NCBI GenBank assembly: GCA_005239945.1 | Contig: SBAY01000328.1 | Location: 1-27,489 of the forward strand | Direction of reading: 5' to 3' | Length of the DNA: 27,489 bases | From: Nitrospira sp. | Lineage (GTDB): Bacteria > UBA9089 > CG2-30-40-21 > SBAY01 | Made by a program: the position numbers and the translations under genes | The notes under the pieces: model-generated | Databases searched by the model: none | What the model saw: only the letters and a program-made list of their open reading frames with translations | Told to the model about the DNA's origin: nothing | Part shown: piece after piece, positions 13,852 to 21,684 of the stretch | Layout: every line of letters begins with the position of its first letter | Numbering within the stretch: position 1 is the stretch's first letter

Positions 13852-15639
13852 ATGGAACGATTTCGAGCAAATATATTAGTCTGTGCAGGCACTGGTTGTG
13901 TTGCCAGCGGCTCACTTAAGATAAAACAAGCATTAGAAGATGAGCTAAAAAAACAAAACCTGCAGAATGAGATAAAGATAATTTTAACTGGCTGTAACGG
14001 TTTTTGTGCCCAGGGACCATTAATTGTTGTTTATCCAGAGGGTATATTCTATCAAGCACTTAAAGTAGAGAATATACCATTTTTAGTCGAGGAACATTTC
14101 TTAAAAGGAAGACTTGTTAAATCTCTAATGTACACCCCTCCAGCCGAAAAAGAGGTTATCCCGGCAATGCGTGATATTCCCTTCTTTAATCTTCAGGTAT
14201 TACGGGCACTACGCAATCGTGGCTTAATCGACGCGGAACAGATTGATGAATATATTGCTAGAGATGGATACTTAGGTGCGGCTAAGGCATTACTTGAAAT
14301 GACACCTGGGGAGATAATTCAGGAGGTGAAAGAATCAGGACTGCGTGGACGGGGTGGAGCAGGTTTTCCAACTGGACTGAAATGGGAATTCTGTGCTAAA
14401 GCCAGAGGTGATGTAAAATATATCCTGTGTAACGGTGATGAAGGAGACCCGGGGGCATTTATGGACAGGTCAATCCTGGAGGCTGACCCACATGCCGTTT
14501 TAGAAGGAATGGTCATTGGAGCTAAAGCTATCGGTGCACACCAGGGTTATCTCTATGTTCGAGCAGAATATCCCTTAGCTATCAAAAGATTAGAAATTGC
14601 CATCGCTCAGGCAAAAGAATATGGATTATTGGGAAAGAACATACTCAACTCCGGCTTTGACTTTGATGTGGAAATATACCAGGGTGCAGGTGCCTTTGTT
14701 TGTGGCGAAGAAACGGCTTTAATGACATCGATTGAGGGAAAACGAGGTATGCCCAGACCAAGGCCACCATTTCCTGCTCACAAAGGTCTTTGGCAAAAAC
14801 CCTCTGTTTTAAACAATGTAGAGACATTTGCCAATATTCCACAGATTATTCTGCAAGGTGGAAAATGGTATGCCACCCTGGGAACAGAAAAGAGTAAAGG
14901 GACTAAGGTGTTTGCCTTAACTGGAGCAATAAATAACATTGGCTTAATCGAAGTCCCAATGGGAATTCCTTTGCGACAGATTATCTATGATATTGGCGGT
15001 GGAATACCAAATAAGCGTAAATTTAAGGCAGTGCAAATGGGCGGTCCTTCTGGTGGCTGTATCCCTGAAAGTCATTTAGATATTCCTGTGGATTATGAAT
15101 CCATTACTGAAACCGGGGCTATTATGGGTTCTGGCGGTATGGTGGTTATGGACGAAACTACCTGTATGGTTGGAATTGCCAAATTCTTTCTTGAGTTCAC
15201 CCAGGATGAATCTTGTGGCAAATGTGTGCCATGTCGCATAGGAACTAAGGTAATGCTTGATAAATTAGAGGATATTTGTGCCGGAAAAGGAGAAGAAGGC
15301 GACATCGAATTATTACAGGAATTAGCCGAAGATATTAAAAATACCGCCTTGTGTGGTTTAGGACAGACCGCCCCTAACCCGGTATTAACTACAATTAAAT
15401 ATTTTCGTGACGAGTATGAGGCACATATTAAAGAAAAACGGTGTCCGGCTCATTCCTGTTTGGCTTTATTAAAGTTTGAAGTAAACTCAGAACTATGTAA
15501 GATGTGCGGTGTCTGTGCTAAAGTATGTCCGGTAGAGGCTATTAAATGGGAAAAGAAACAAACTGCCGTAATCGATAAAGAAAAGTGTATCAAATGCAAA
15601 ACCTGTATCACCTCTTGTAAGTTTATGGCGATTGAATAA
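13852..15639 (+). CDS. nuoF: NuoF/HydB-like NADH-binding flavin subunit
   Basis: The 595-aa subunit should oxidise or reduce NAD(H) at FMN and relay electrons through iron-sulfur clusters. An N-terminal 2Fe-2S thioredoxin-like domain has C11, C16, C48 and C52. The NADH loop is GRGGAGFP (166-173); FMN binding is NGDEGDPGAF (194-203) with GAGAFVCGEETALM further on. The 4Fe-4S site has C455, C458, C461 (ESCGKCVPC) and C501 (CGLGQTAPNP). The C-terminus carries two 4Fe-4S clusters (C549-x2-C-x2-C-x3-C and C579-x2-C-x2-C-x3-C). This order is that of HydB of bifurcating hydrogenases rather than respiratory NuoF, which lacks the two end domains. Partners are encoded at 12441, 13025 and 16928. Confidence 0.95.
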   Translation: MERFRANILVCAGTGCVASGSLKIKQALEDELKKQNLQNEIKIILTGCNGFCAQGPLIVVYPEGIFYQALKVENIPFLVEEHFLKGRLVKSLMYTPPAEKEVIPAMRDIPFFNLQVLRALRNRGLIDAEQIDEYIARDGYLGAAKALLEMTPGEIIQEVKESGLRGRGGAGFPTGLKWEFCAKARGDVKYILCNGDEGDPGAFMDRSILEADPHAVLEGMVIGAKAIGAHQGYLYVRAEYPLAIKRLEIAIAQAKEYGLLGKNILNSGFDFDVEIYQGAGAFVCGEETALMTSIEGKRGMPRPRPPFPAHKGLWQKPSVLNNVETFANIPQIILQGGKWYATLGTEKSKGTKVFALTGAINNIGLIEVPMGIPLRQIIYDIGGGIPNKRKFKAVQMGGPSGGCIPESHLDIPVDYESITETGAIMGSGGMVVMDETTCMVGIAKFFLEFTQDESCGKCVPCRIGTKVMLDKLEDICAGKGEEGDIELLQELAEDIKNTALCGLGQTAPNPVLTTIKYFRDEYEAHIKEKRCPAHSCLALLKFEVNSELCKMCGVCAKVCPVEAIKWEKKQTAVIDKEKCIKCKTCITSCKFMAIE

Positions 15640-15642
15640 TCA

Positions 15643-15724
15643 GGTAATCAGGTGATGGGGTAATCGGTAACAACCAATAGATACTTTTTCTTCACCGATT
15701 ACCGATAACTGCTAACCGATTACC
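15643..15724. repeat. Palindrome of GGTAATCGGT words
   Basis: The left side repeats GGTAATCAGGT and GGTAATCGGTAA (15643-15670); the right side has TTCACCGATTACCGATAAC and CTAACCGATTACC (15690-15724). The words pair in more than one register around ACTTTTTC. It starts four bases after the NuoF-like stop and could form a hairpin in the messenger, separating the flavin subunit from the inserted genes that follow. Confidence 0.65.
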
Positions 15725-15755
15725 TTATTATATAAGTTACGGAGGAGTAAACCAA

Positions 15756-16136
15756 ATGGGTATAGTCTATACAACAATAAAGGTCAGAAATCCATTAAAG
15801 GATAAGCCTGGGATAGAGATTGATGCTAAGGTTGATACGGGAGCAACATTACTTGTTCTTCCTGAAAAAGTAGTCAAGGAATTTGAGTTCTCATTTATAA
15901 GAGAAGAAACTGTGAAATATGCCAATGAAGAAACTGCACAAAAGGATGTAGTGGGGGTAGTAGAGGTAGAGATATGTGGTAGAAAAGGGTGGTTTGAGGC
16001 AATTGTGGAGCCGAAGAAAAAATATCCACTTATCGGGGCAGTAGTTATGGAGTCCCTTGATTTGATAGTAGAACCAAGAAGTATGGGGGTTTACCCAAAT
16101 CCACGCTCAAAACTACCTATGGCGGAGATTGAGTAA
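15756..16136 (+). CDS. Clan AA (retropepsin-like) aspartyl protease, second intact copy
   Basis: The 126-aa protein has the catalytic loop KVDTGATLLVLPE with D27-T-G-A, then YANEETAQKDVVGVVEVEICG and the C-terminal PLIGAVVMESLDLIVEPRSM. The layout is that of the protein at 13418, with clear sequence similarity in the active site and the L(I/V)GxxVxExLDLIV end, but the two differ enough to be old paralogues rather than a recent duplication. GGAGGAG lies just upstream of ATG 15756. It lies between the NuoF-like gene and an MNT/HEPN pair, and belongs with the foreign genes interleaved in this operon. Confidence 0.8.
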   Translation: MGIVYTTIKVRNPLKDKPGIEIDAKVDTGATLLVLPEKVVKEFEFSFIREETVKYANEETAQKDVVGVVEVEICGRKGWFEAIVEPKKKYPLIGAVVMESLDLIVEPRSMGVYPNPRSKLPMAEIE

Positions 16137-16160
16137 TAAGTGAAAAATAAGAGATAAGTT

Positions 16161-16499
16161 ATGGATACAAAATTTAAGGGTTTGTCGGGATTAAAAAAAT
16201 TGATTAACTTTATAGTTTCGGAATACAAACCTGAGAGAATAATCTTATTTGGTTCTTATGGAAGTGATACCGTGAAAAAATCCTCTGATATAGACTTGCT
16301 AATCATAAAAAAGACACAAAAACGATTTGTAGATAGAGTAGTAGAGGTAATGCAGGGTATAAGGAGAGAGTTTGGGATTAAATATCCAGTTGAGCCTCTT
16401 GTTTATACGCCCGAGGAATGGGAATATGCAAAGGGAATAAACAGTATTTTTATTCGGACAATCTTATCAAAAGGGATTGTGTTATATGGGAAAGAATAA
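16161..16499 (+). CDS. mntA: MNT-type minimal nucleotidyltransferase, antitoxin-like
   Basis: The 112-aa protein has the minimal nucleotidyltransferase core: FG31SYGSDTVKKSSD43-I-D45-LL, the GSx(9-12)DxD metal site. MNT proteins paired with HEPN proteins can act as antitoxins by adding AMP to the HEPN toxin. The start of the HEPN gene lies 14 bases inside its 3' end, so the pair is coupled. The third acidic residue of the site may be the Glu in VEPLVYTPEEW, where Asp is usual. Its location inside the redox operon has no functional explanation. Confidence 0.85.
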   Translation: MDTKFKGLSGLKKLINFIVSEYKPERIILFGSYGSDTVKKSSDIDLLIIKKTQKRFVDRVVEVMQGIRREFGIKYPVEPLVYTPEEWEYAKGINSIFIRTILSKGIVLYGKE

Positions 16500-16899
16500 A
16501 CCTGCGGCAGAAATCTGGCTTATAAAGGCAAAAGAGGACCTTGCCTTTGCAAAAGCTGGTTGGCAAGAAAGTAAAATAGCCTCTGTTGCTTGCGTTCTAT
16601 CTCAACAGGCAACAGAGAAGGCATTGAAAGCCCTTTTAGAATTAGAGAACATTAGTATAGAGAAGACTCCCTCTCTTAAAACCCATAGATTGGTTGATAT
16701 AATTGAGGAATGCAAGAAATACTACCCTCAAAAGCTTGAGGCTTTTATTGATGATTGTGAAAAATTGACTGTTTATTATTTTGATAGATATCCGGCTGAG
16801 ATTCCTTTGGGTATAACTGAAGAAGATGTCACCTTTGCCCTTAACACAGCAGATAAGATTCTACAACTTGTAGATAAGATAATATCAGAGGAAACTTAG
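16486..16899 (+). CDS. hepT: HEPN-domain protein, toxin-like partner of the MNT protein
   Basis: The 137-aa protein has the HEPN pattern of this pairing: AEIWLIKAKEDLAFAKAGW at the start, SVACVLSQQATEKALKALLE, LKTHRLVDIIEECKKYY and VYYFDRYPAE near the end. HEPN toxins cut RNA through an R-x4-6-H motif; around DRYPAEIPLG I see the Arg but no His at the right distance, so this member may be inactive or belong to the non-nuclease branch. AAGGGA is nine bases before ATG 16486. The NuoG-like gene starts 29 bases further on behind its own AAAGGAG site. Confidence 0.85.
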   Translation: MGKNKPAAEIWLIKAKEDLAFAKAGWQESKIASVACVLSQQATEKALKALLELENISIEKTPSLKTHRLVDIIEECKKYYPQKLEAFIDDCEKLTVYYFDRYPAEIPLGITEEDVTFALNTADKILQLVDKIISEET

Positions 16900-16927
16900 T
16901 TTAAAACTTGTAAAGGAGATAAAAAGA

Positions 16928-19408
16928 ATGATAACCCTAACCATTGATGGTAAAGAGGTACAAGTAGAGCAGGAAACAACTATCTTAGCGGCTTGTGAGA
17001 AAGCAGGAGCTAAGGTGCCTACACTTTGTCATGAGAAGAAACTTCTACCTTTTGGTGCCTGTAGAATTTGTCTTGTTGAGGTAGAGGGTGCAAGAACTAA
17101 ATTCGTTCCTTCCTGTACTACCCCGGTTACGGAAGGTATGGTGGTGAGAACTATTTCTGATGCGATTAAAAAAGCCCGTCAGCTGATTCTTGAATTATTA
17201 TTAATCAGTCATCCCTTAGACTGCCCTGTTTGTGATAAAGCTGGAGAATGTAGCTTGCAAGATTTAGTTTATGAGTATGGAGTAACGGCTAATAGATTCA
17301 AAAGGATAAAATTTACCCTACCTGTTGACCATAATAGTTATTTAATCGAAAGAGACCTTAATCGATGTATCCTTTGCGGTAAATGTGCCCGTATTTGTAG
17401 TGAGTTGCAGGGTGTATCCGAAATCTCCTTTGTCAATCGAGGGATGAGAACTAAGATTGGAACAGATTTTGATAGACCCCTAAATTGTGAATTCTGCGGA
17501 CAATGTATCGCTGTCTGTCCTGTAGGTGCCCTGACATCGAAACTGTTTAAGTATAAAGCCCGACTCTGGGAATTAAAAAATATCCCGACAATATGTCCTT
17601 ATTGCTCTAATGGATGCACCTTGCTCTTAGGTATCAAAGATAATCAAATAAAAACAGTAACCAGTAATGATGACATTGGTATAAACGAAGGTAATCTATG
17701 TGCTAAGGGAAGATTTGGGTATGAGTTTGTGGCCAGTCCCCAGAGATTGAAAAAGCCATTGGTAAAAAGGGAAGGCAAATTCGAAGAGGTAGATTGGGAC
17801 GAGGCACTGGGGCTCGTGGTGACTAAATTCAATGAAATAAAGACCGCCTCCGGTGCAAACTCTATTGGTGCTCTTGGGTCTGCACGACTGACAAATGAGG
17901 AATTATATCTGTTCCAACACCTTATTCGTCAGGGACTCGGGACCAATAACATTGACCATGGTGGTGGTTACAGTTATCAAGGATTGATAGGATTAAAGGA
18001 ATCTTTGGGGTATTCTGCCTCAACCAATTCTATTCATGAGATAAGAGGGACAAAGGCTATTTTGCTTTTGCGAGCTGACCTTAATGAAACACATCCTGAT
18101 ATAAAAATAGAGGTGAATTTAGCCATTAATCGTAACGAGGCAAAATTAATCGTGGCTGACAATAAAAGGATAAAACTTTCATCTATGGCGGTAAGCAATC
18201 TTATTTATAAACCAGGTACAGAACTTGTTTTAATCAATGGGATGATAAACCTGTTAATTAAGAATGACTTTATAGACAAGGAATTTATCAAGGAAAAGAC
18301 AAAGGGATTCAGGGAACTGCAATCTTGTGTGAAAAAATACACACCGGAATATGTCGAGAAGACCTGCGGTGTAAGTCCACAGGAACTTGAGTTGGCAACC
18401 AGAACCTATGCTGAGGCAGAAAAGGCGTGCATTATTGTGGCTACTGGTATGGGGTTATGCGGAAATAACCGTGCTCTTGCCTTAACCGCCAGCAACCTGG
18501 CGTTACTTACCGGAAATATCGGCAAGGAATCCTCTGGTGTGTATATCCTGCCGGAGAAGAATAATTCGCAAGGAGCAGTCGATATGGGGATAGTGCCGGG
18601 GTTCTTGCCCGGATATGTGTCTGTAGATAAACCCGGCTACAGTGCCTTCCAGATGCTTGAACCAGGTAAGTTAAAGGGAATGTTTATTGTGGGTGAAAAT
18701 CCGGTGATGACCTATCCTCTGTTTGATGTTCAGAACGCCCTTGAATCATTAGAATTCCTTGTTGTTCAGGATATGTTTATGACCCCAACCGCAGAATTAG
18801 CCGATGTCATTTTACCAGTATGCAGTTTTGCTGAAAAAGATGGGACATACACCAACCTTGAAAAAAGGGTGCAAGGGATTGAAAAGGCATTACCCTATCC
18901 TGGTGAAACCAAACCTGATTTAGAGATATTTATTGATTTGTGTAAGCGGATGGGCTGTGAGATTTCAGCGGAAGAGGTGTCGAAGAAAGTCGCCAATCTC
19001 TATGAAGGTGCTCATAAACCCTGGAGTAGCAATGGCAATAATTGGAAGAGCAAGTTTATCCCTGTCGAAGCTGAGGGGATAAAAACCGCCCAGGATGAAT
19101 TCTTGTTCGTTTCGACCGGGTCACACTTTTATTCCGGCTCACTTAGTGCCTGGAGTCTCCATCTGCTTGAAATAAAAGGTGAATCCTGTGTTGAACTGAG
19201 TTATAAGGATGCAAAGAAAATAGGCCTTGACGAAGGAGAGCAGGTTAAAATAAGTTCTAAAAATGCGGAGATTGAGTTAAAGACAAGGCTGAGTAATAAT
19301 ATTCCTGAAGGTGTAGCCGTAGTCGAGACTCATCCTTTACTCAATGTGATGGTTTTATTTGGTAAAGAAATGATGCCTATTAAAGGGAAAATTTCAAAGG
19401 TAGGGTAG
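16928..19408 (+). CDS. nuoG: NuoG-like large subunit with molybdopterin-oxidoreductase fold
   Basis: The 826-aa cytoplasmic subunit carries many iron-sulfur clusters. The 2Fe-2S ligands are C34, C45, C48 and C63; the His-Cys 4Fe-4S site is H95, C99, C102 and C108; two ferredoxin clusters have C147/150/153/157 and C187/190/193/197; the cluster of the molybdopterin fold has C223, C226, C230 and C258. The molybdopterin-type domain fills the rest, ending in the beta-barrel at about 730-826. Where formate dehydrogenases have Cys or SeCys and then His (in the NNxDHCARLxH loop) this protein reads NNIDHGGGYSY, giving Ser349 and Tyr350, so it is unlikely to oxidise formate. With the NuoE- and NuoF-like proteins it should form an NADH-linked electron-transfer complex with an unknown second substrate, possibly ferredoxin. 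AAAGGAG lies just before ATG 16928. Confidence 0.9.
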   Translation: MITLTIDGKEVQVEQETTILAACEKAGAKVPTLCHEKKLLPFGACRICLVEVEGARTKFVPSCTTPVTEGMVVRTISDAIKKARQLILELLLISHPLDCPVCDKAGECSLQDLVYEYGVTANRFKRIKFTLPVDHNSYLIERDLNRCILCGKCARICSELQGVSEISFVNRGMRTKIGTDFDRPLNCEFCGQCIAVCPVGALTSKLFKYKARLWELKNIPTICPYCSNGCTLLLGIKDNQIKTVTSNDDIGINEGNLCAKGRFGYEFVASPQRLKKPLVKREGKFEEVDWDEALGLVVTKFNEIKTASGANSIGALGSARLTNEELYLFQHLIRQGLGTNNIDHGGGYSYQGLIGLKESLGYSASTNSIHEIRGTKAILLLRADLNETHPDIKIEVNLAINRNEAKLIVADNKRIKLSSMAVSNLIYKPGTELVLINGMINLLIKNDFIDKEFIKEKTKGFRELQSCVKKYTPEYVEKTCGVSPQELELATRTYAEAEKACIIVATGMGLCGNNRALALTASNLALLTGNIGKESSGVYILPEKNNSQGAVDMGIVPGFLPGYVSVDKPGYSAFQMLEPGKLKGMFIVGENPVMTYPLFDVQNALESLEFLVVQDMFMTPTAELADVILPVCSFAEKDGTYTNLEKRVQGIEKALPYPGETKPDLEIFIDLCKRMGCEISAEEVSKKVANLYEGAHKPWSSNGNNWKSKFIPVEAEGIKTAQDEFLFVSTGSHFYSGSLSAWSLHLLEIKGESCVELSYKDAKKIGLDEGEQVKISSKNAEIELKTRLSNNIPEGVAVVETHPLLNVMVLFGKEMMPIKGKISKVG

Positions 19409-19427
19409 TGAGAGATAAGGGGAAAAA

Positions 19428-19511
19428 TCTTTTCCAAAACTTTTTAACTACAACTAACCGTCGTAATATAGTTCATTACGATGATTGGTGGTAAAAGCTT
19501 TTTGGGGAAAG
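19428..19511. repeat. Imperfect stem-loop after the NuoG-like gene
   Basis: CTAACCGTCGTAAT before ATAGTTC faces ATTACGATGATTGGTG after it, and the flanking CTTTTCCAAAAC and GCTTTTTGGGGAAAG pair further out. At least 14 of 18 central positions match. It lies between the operon end and the terminator at 19520. Confidence 0.45.
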
Positions 19512-19519
19512 AGGAGTTT

Positions 19520-19541
19520 AAGGAGAGAGACCTCCTTTTTT
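19520..19541 (+). terminator. Intrinsic terminator of the redox operon
   Basis: AAGGAG, a six-base loop AGAGAC, and CTCCTT followed by a run of T form a short hairpin with a U-tract 112 bases after the NuoG-like stop. The stem is only six pairs, so it may be weak. Confidence 0.5.
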
Positions 19542-19559
19542 GCAAAAATGGGATTTTAT

Positions 19560-19768
19560 CCAATAGAGTTCGGAATGCTAAATTATGTTAAACAGAAAAA
19601 GAGAGACACCCCCCCTTACCTCTCCCTTTATTAAGGGGAAATTATAAATATTGAATATCGAATGTAGAATATTAAAGGTAGAATGTAAAATGTAGAAGTA
19701 TTATTTACATTCTACATTCAATGTTTTGTGAGCATTTTAATATGATTTGGCATTCCGAACACTATTGG
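19560..19768. mobile_element. MITE-like element with 32-bp terminal inverted repeats
   Basis: The ends at 19560-19591 and 19737-19768 are inverted copies matching at 28 of 32 positions (core GTTCGGAATGC). The interior is non-coding and holds a nested smaller palindrome of GAATGTAGAAT words (about 19645-19725). The right end reaches into the last codons of the murJ gene and supplies its Gln codon and TAG stop. No clear target duplication is seen. With the stem-loop and terminator it accounts for the 353-base spacer. Confidence 0.75.
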
Positions 19769-21336
19769 GTTTTACCCCTTTTTCTTTTTCCATATTTATC
19801 TTTGACTAATTCTATTATCAGCAGTAATTCATTTGCCTTTAACAACCAGAGGATGATTAAATAGCAAGTCAATCCGGCAGTAGCCGCCAGGCTAACCTGT
19901 ATAATTTGTATTTCTATGTGACTGGTATTTAAAACCATTTCTATGTATTTACTAACTCCAAAGCATACTAATAAGCCGGGTAATGAGGCAAAAATCATTT
20001 TCAGGAAGGAAGTTAATATTTGTTTTCCACCAATATTCCCAATTTTCCGCTTTAAGAACCAAAATAATACAAAATTGGTTCCCAGGTGAATGATTGAGGT
20101 AGACAGGGCAATACCAGCATGGGCTAAATATTTAATACATATAAAATTAAGGATAATATGGGCTACTACTCCTGCGGCAGTTACCCACAGGGGGGTAACT
20201 GCGTCATTCAGGGCATAAAACACACGAAGAAGAATAAAATTTACGGCTAATCCAATCATACCTAAGGAATAAAAAAATAGTGATTTTGAAGTCATCATCG
20301 TATCGTATGTATCAAAATTACCTCGCTCGAATAATAACCTTATGATTGGTTCACAAAGAACCATAAATATTAAGGCAAGAGGGATATAAATTAATGCCGT
20401 CATCCTTATCCCCTTTGACATTGTGCCAACTAACTCGTTATAACTTTTAATTGCGGCATAACCGGCAATAAAAGGAAAAATTGCTGTTGAAATAGCCAGA
20501 CTAAAGGTCGATAAAGGGGTCTGCATAACCATATATCCAAAATCTAAGGCGGCAATACTACCTTCTTCTAAAGGAGAGGCCATTATACGATTAACAATAA
20601 CATAAATGCCAAATACTGCTGAGCCGATGGTCGCCGGAATAAACAAATGAATAAATTCACTTACCGCTTTATACCTGAAGTTCAAATTAAAACTAAATTT
20701 TACCTGTTTTTTTAGCAAAACTATTAATGAGGCTAAACACATTAACCCACTTCCAACGACTAACCCAACCGCTACACTAAAGATACCTATGTCTTTATTC
20801 AGGAACACAAGAAAAATAATAACTGTAGTCCCTAAAATAAAGGGATTAAAGGATGGAACGGTAAAATGTTGAAATGCGTGTAAAAGGCCCATGAAAATGC
20901 TCATTAATCCTAAAAATATAATCATTGGTGTCATAACCTTAGTCAACTTAACCGCCAATTCAAATGCCTCCTCCTTTAGTCCATATCCCATAAATTTGAC
21001 TAAATAAGGGGCAAAGAATAATATAATTAGCACTAAGACTGTAGAGATGATAAAGGTATAAGTAAGGATAATATCGCATAATCTCCCTAGAGTTTTATAA
21101 TCTTTGTTAGTTAAATATTTAGTAAAGATTGGAACTGTGGCTGAGTAAGCACCACCACTGATAACCATATTGATAAGAACCATAGGTATAGTGTAAGCCA
21201 CAAAATAGGCATCGGTAATTAAGCTTGCCCCAAAATATTTTGCCACCAATATTTCTCGGATAAAACCAGTTATTTTACCAATTATAGTTCCAATCAATAT
21301 TATCGTGGTTGCCTTTGCAATTTGTTCCTTCGGCAT
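19762..21336 (-). CDS. murJ: MurJ/MviN lipid II flippase
   Basis: The 524-aa membrane protein should flip the peptidoglycan precursor lipid II across the inner membrane. It starts with MPKEQIAKATTIILIGTIIGKITGFIREILVAKYFG, typical for the family, and has about 14 hydrophobic segments. The conserved SGGAYSATVPIFTKY region and LRVFYALNDAVTPLWV near the tenth helix are recognisable. Length is normal. GGGAG precedes ATG 21336 at a suitable distance. The last residues and the stop come from a MITE-like element, so the natural C-terminus may have been altered, but no essential segment is lost. The upstream genes rsmI and the decarboxylase run in the same direction, separated by two palindromic elements. 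Confidence 0.92.
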   Translation of the reverse strand: MPKEQIAKATTIILIGTIIGKITGFIREILVAKYFGASLITDAYFVAYTIPMVLINMVISGGAYSATVPIFTKYLTNKDYKTLGRLCDIILTYTFIISTVLVLIILFFAPYLVKFMGYGLKEEAFELAVKLTKVMTPMIIFLGLMSIFMGLLHAFQHFTVPSFNPFILGTTVIIFLVFLNKDIGIFSVAVGLVVGSGLMCLASLIVLLKKQVKFSFNLNFRYKAVSEFIHLFIPATIGSAVFGIYVIVNRIMASPLEEGSIAALDFGYMVMQTPLSTFSLAISTAIFPFIAGYAAIKSYNELVGTMSKGIRMTALIYIPLALIFMVLCEPIIRLLFERGNFDTYDTMMTSKSLFFYSLGMIGLAVNFILLRVFYALNDAVTPLWVTAAGVVAHIILNFICIKYLAHAGIALSTSIIHLGTNFVLFWFLKRKIGNIGGKQILTSFLKMIFASLPGLLVCFGVSKYIEMVLNTSHIEIQIIQVSLAATAGLTCYLIILWLLKANELLLIIELVKDKYGKRKRGKTQ

Positions 21337-21347
21337 CTTTATTTACT

Positions 21348-21578
21348 CCCATTCTGTAACCGTTCAGGTGTCAGTTGCCGGCTAATTTCTGCCACGAAGG
21401 CACTAAGACACGAAGGTTCACTAAGACTTATAAAATTATCCGTTTTATTCCATCCTTTTCTTTCTTCTTCAACTTTAGAGGAGTTTAAAATCTTCTTTGT
21501 GCATCTTTGTGCCTTCGTGCCTTTGTGGCAAATTTCTTAAGTTTTTTCATGCCTACCTGAACAGTAACCCCATTCTGT
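21348..21578. mobile_element. Palindromic element, copy B2, with 10-bp target duplication
   Basis: GTAACCGTTCAGGT (21356-21369) and ACCTGAACAGTAAC (21555-21568) are inverted ends matching at 12 of 14 positions and equal to those of B1. CCCATTCTGT occurs directly before and after, at 21348-21357 and 21569-21578, as expected for a target duplication. The interior is different from B1: GCCACGAAGGCACTAAGACACGAAGG facing CTTTGTGCCTTCGTGCC and TTTGTGGCA. The element lies in the leader of murJ. Confidence 0.72.
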
Positions 21579-21684
21579 GAGTTAGACACTGGACTTCAGA
21601 CATAAGATATCAGACTTTAGACTTCAGGCTTTTCCTTTTTTTAGTCTAATGTCTGATATCTATGGTCTATTGTCTGAATTACAG
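21574..21684. repeat. Diverged palindrome of the A word family (A3)
   Basis: CTGTGAGTTAGACACTGGAC... on the left faces ...TCTATTGTCTGAATTACAG on the right, with ATATCAGACTTTAGAC and GTCTAATGTCTGATAT pairing inside. It shares the TTCAGAC and TTTAGAC words of A1 and A2 but not their loop. On the minus strand its right arm encodes the last residues (NSDNRP) and the stop of rsmI. Confidence 0.65.

Noticed and set aside
16928..19408. Large subunit as [FeFe]-hydrogenase HydA or as formate dehydrogenase
   Set aside because: No H-cluster Cys motifs are present, and the Cys/SeCys position of formate dehydrogenases is Ser349.
21322..21540. Plus-strand 72-aa ORF upstream of murJ
   Set aside because: It lies within the B2 palindrome, and its residues merely translate repeat words; no ribosome site.
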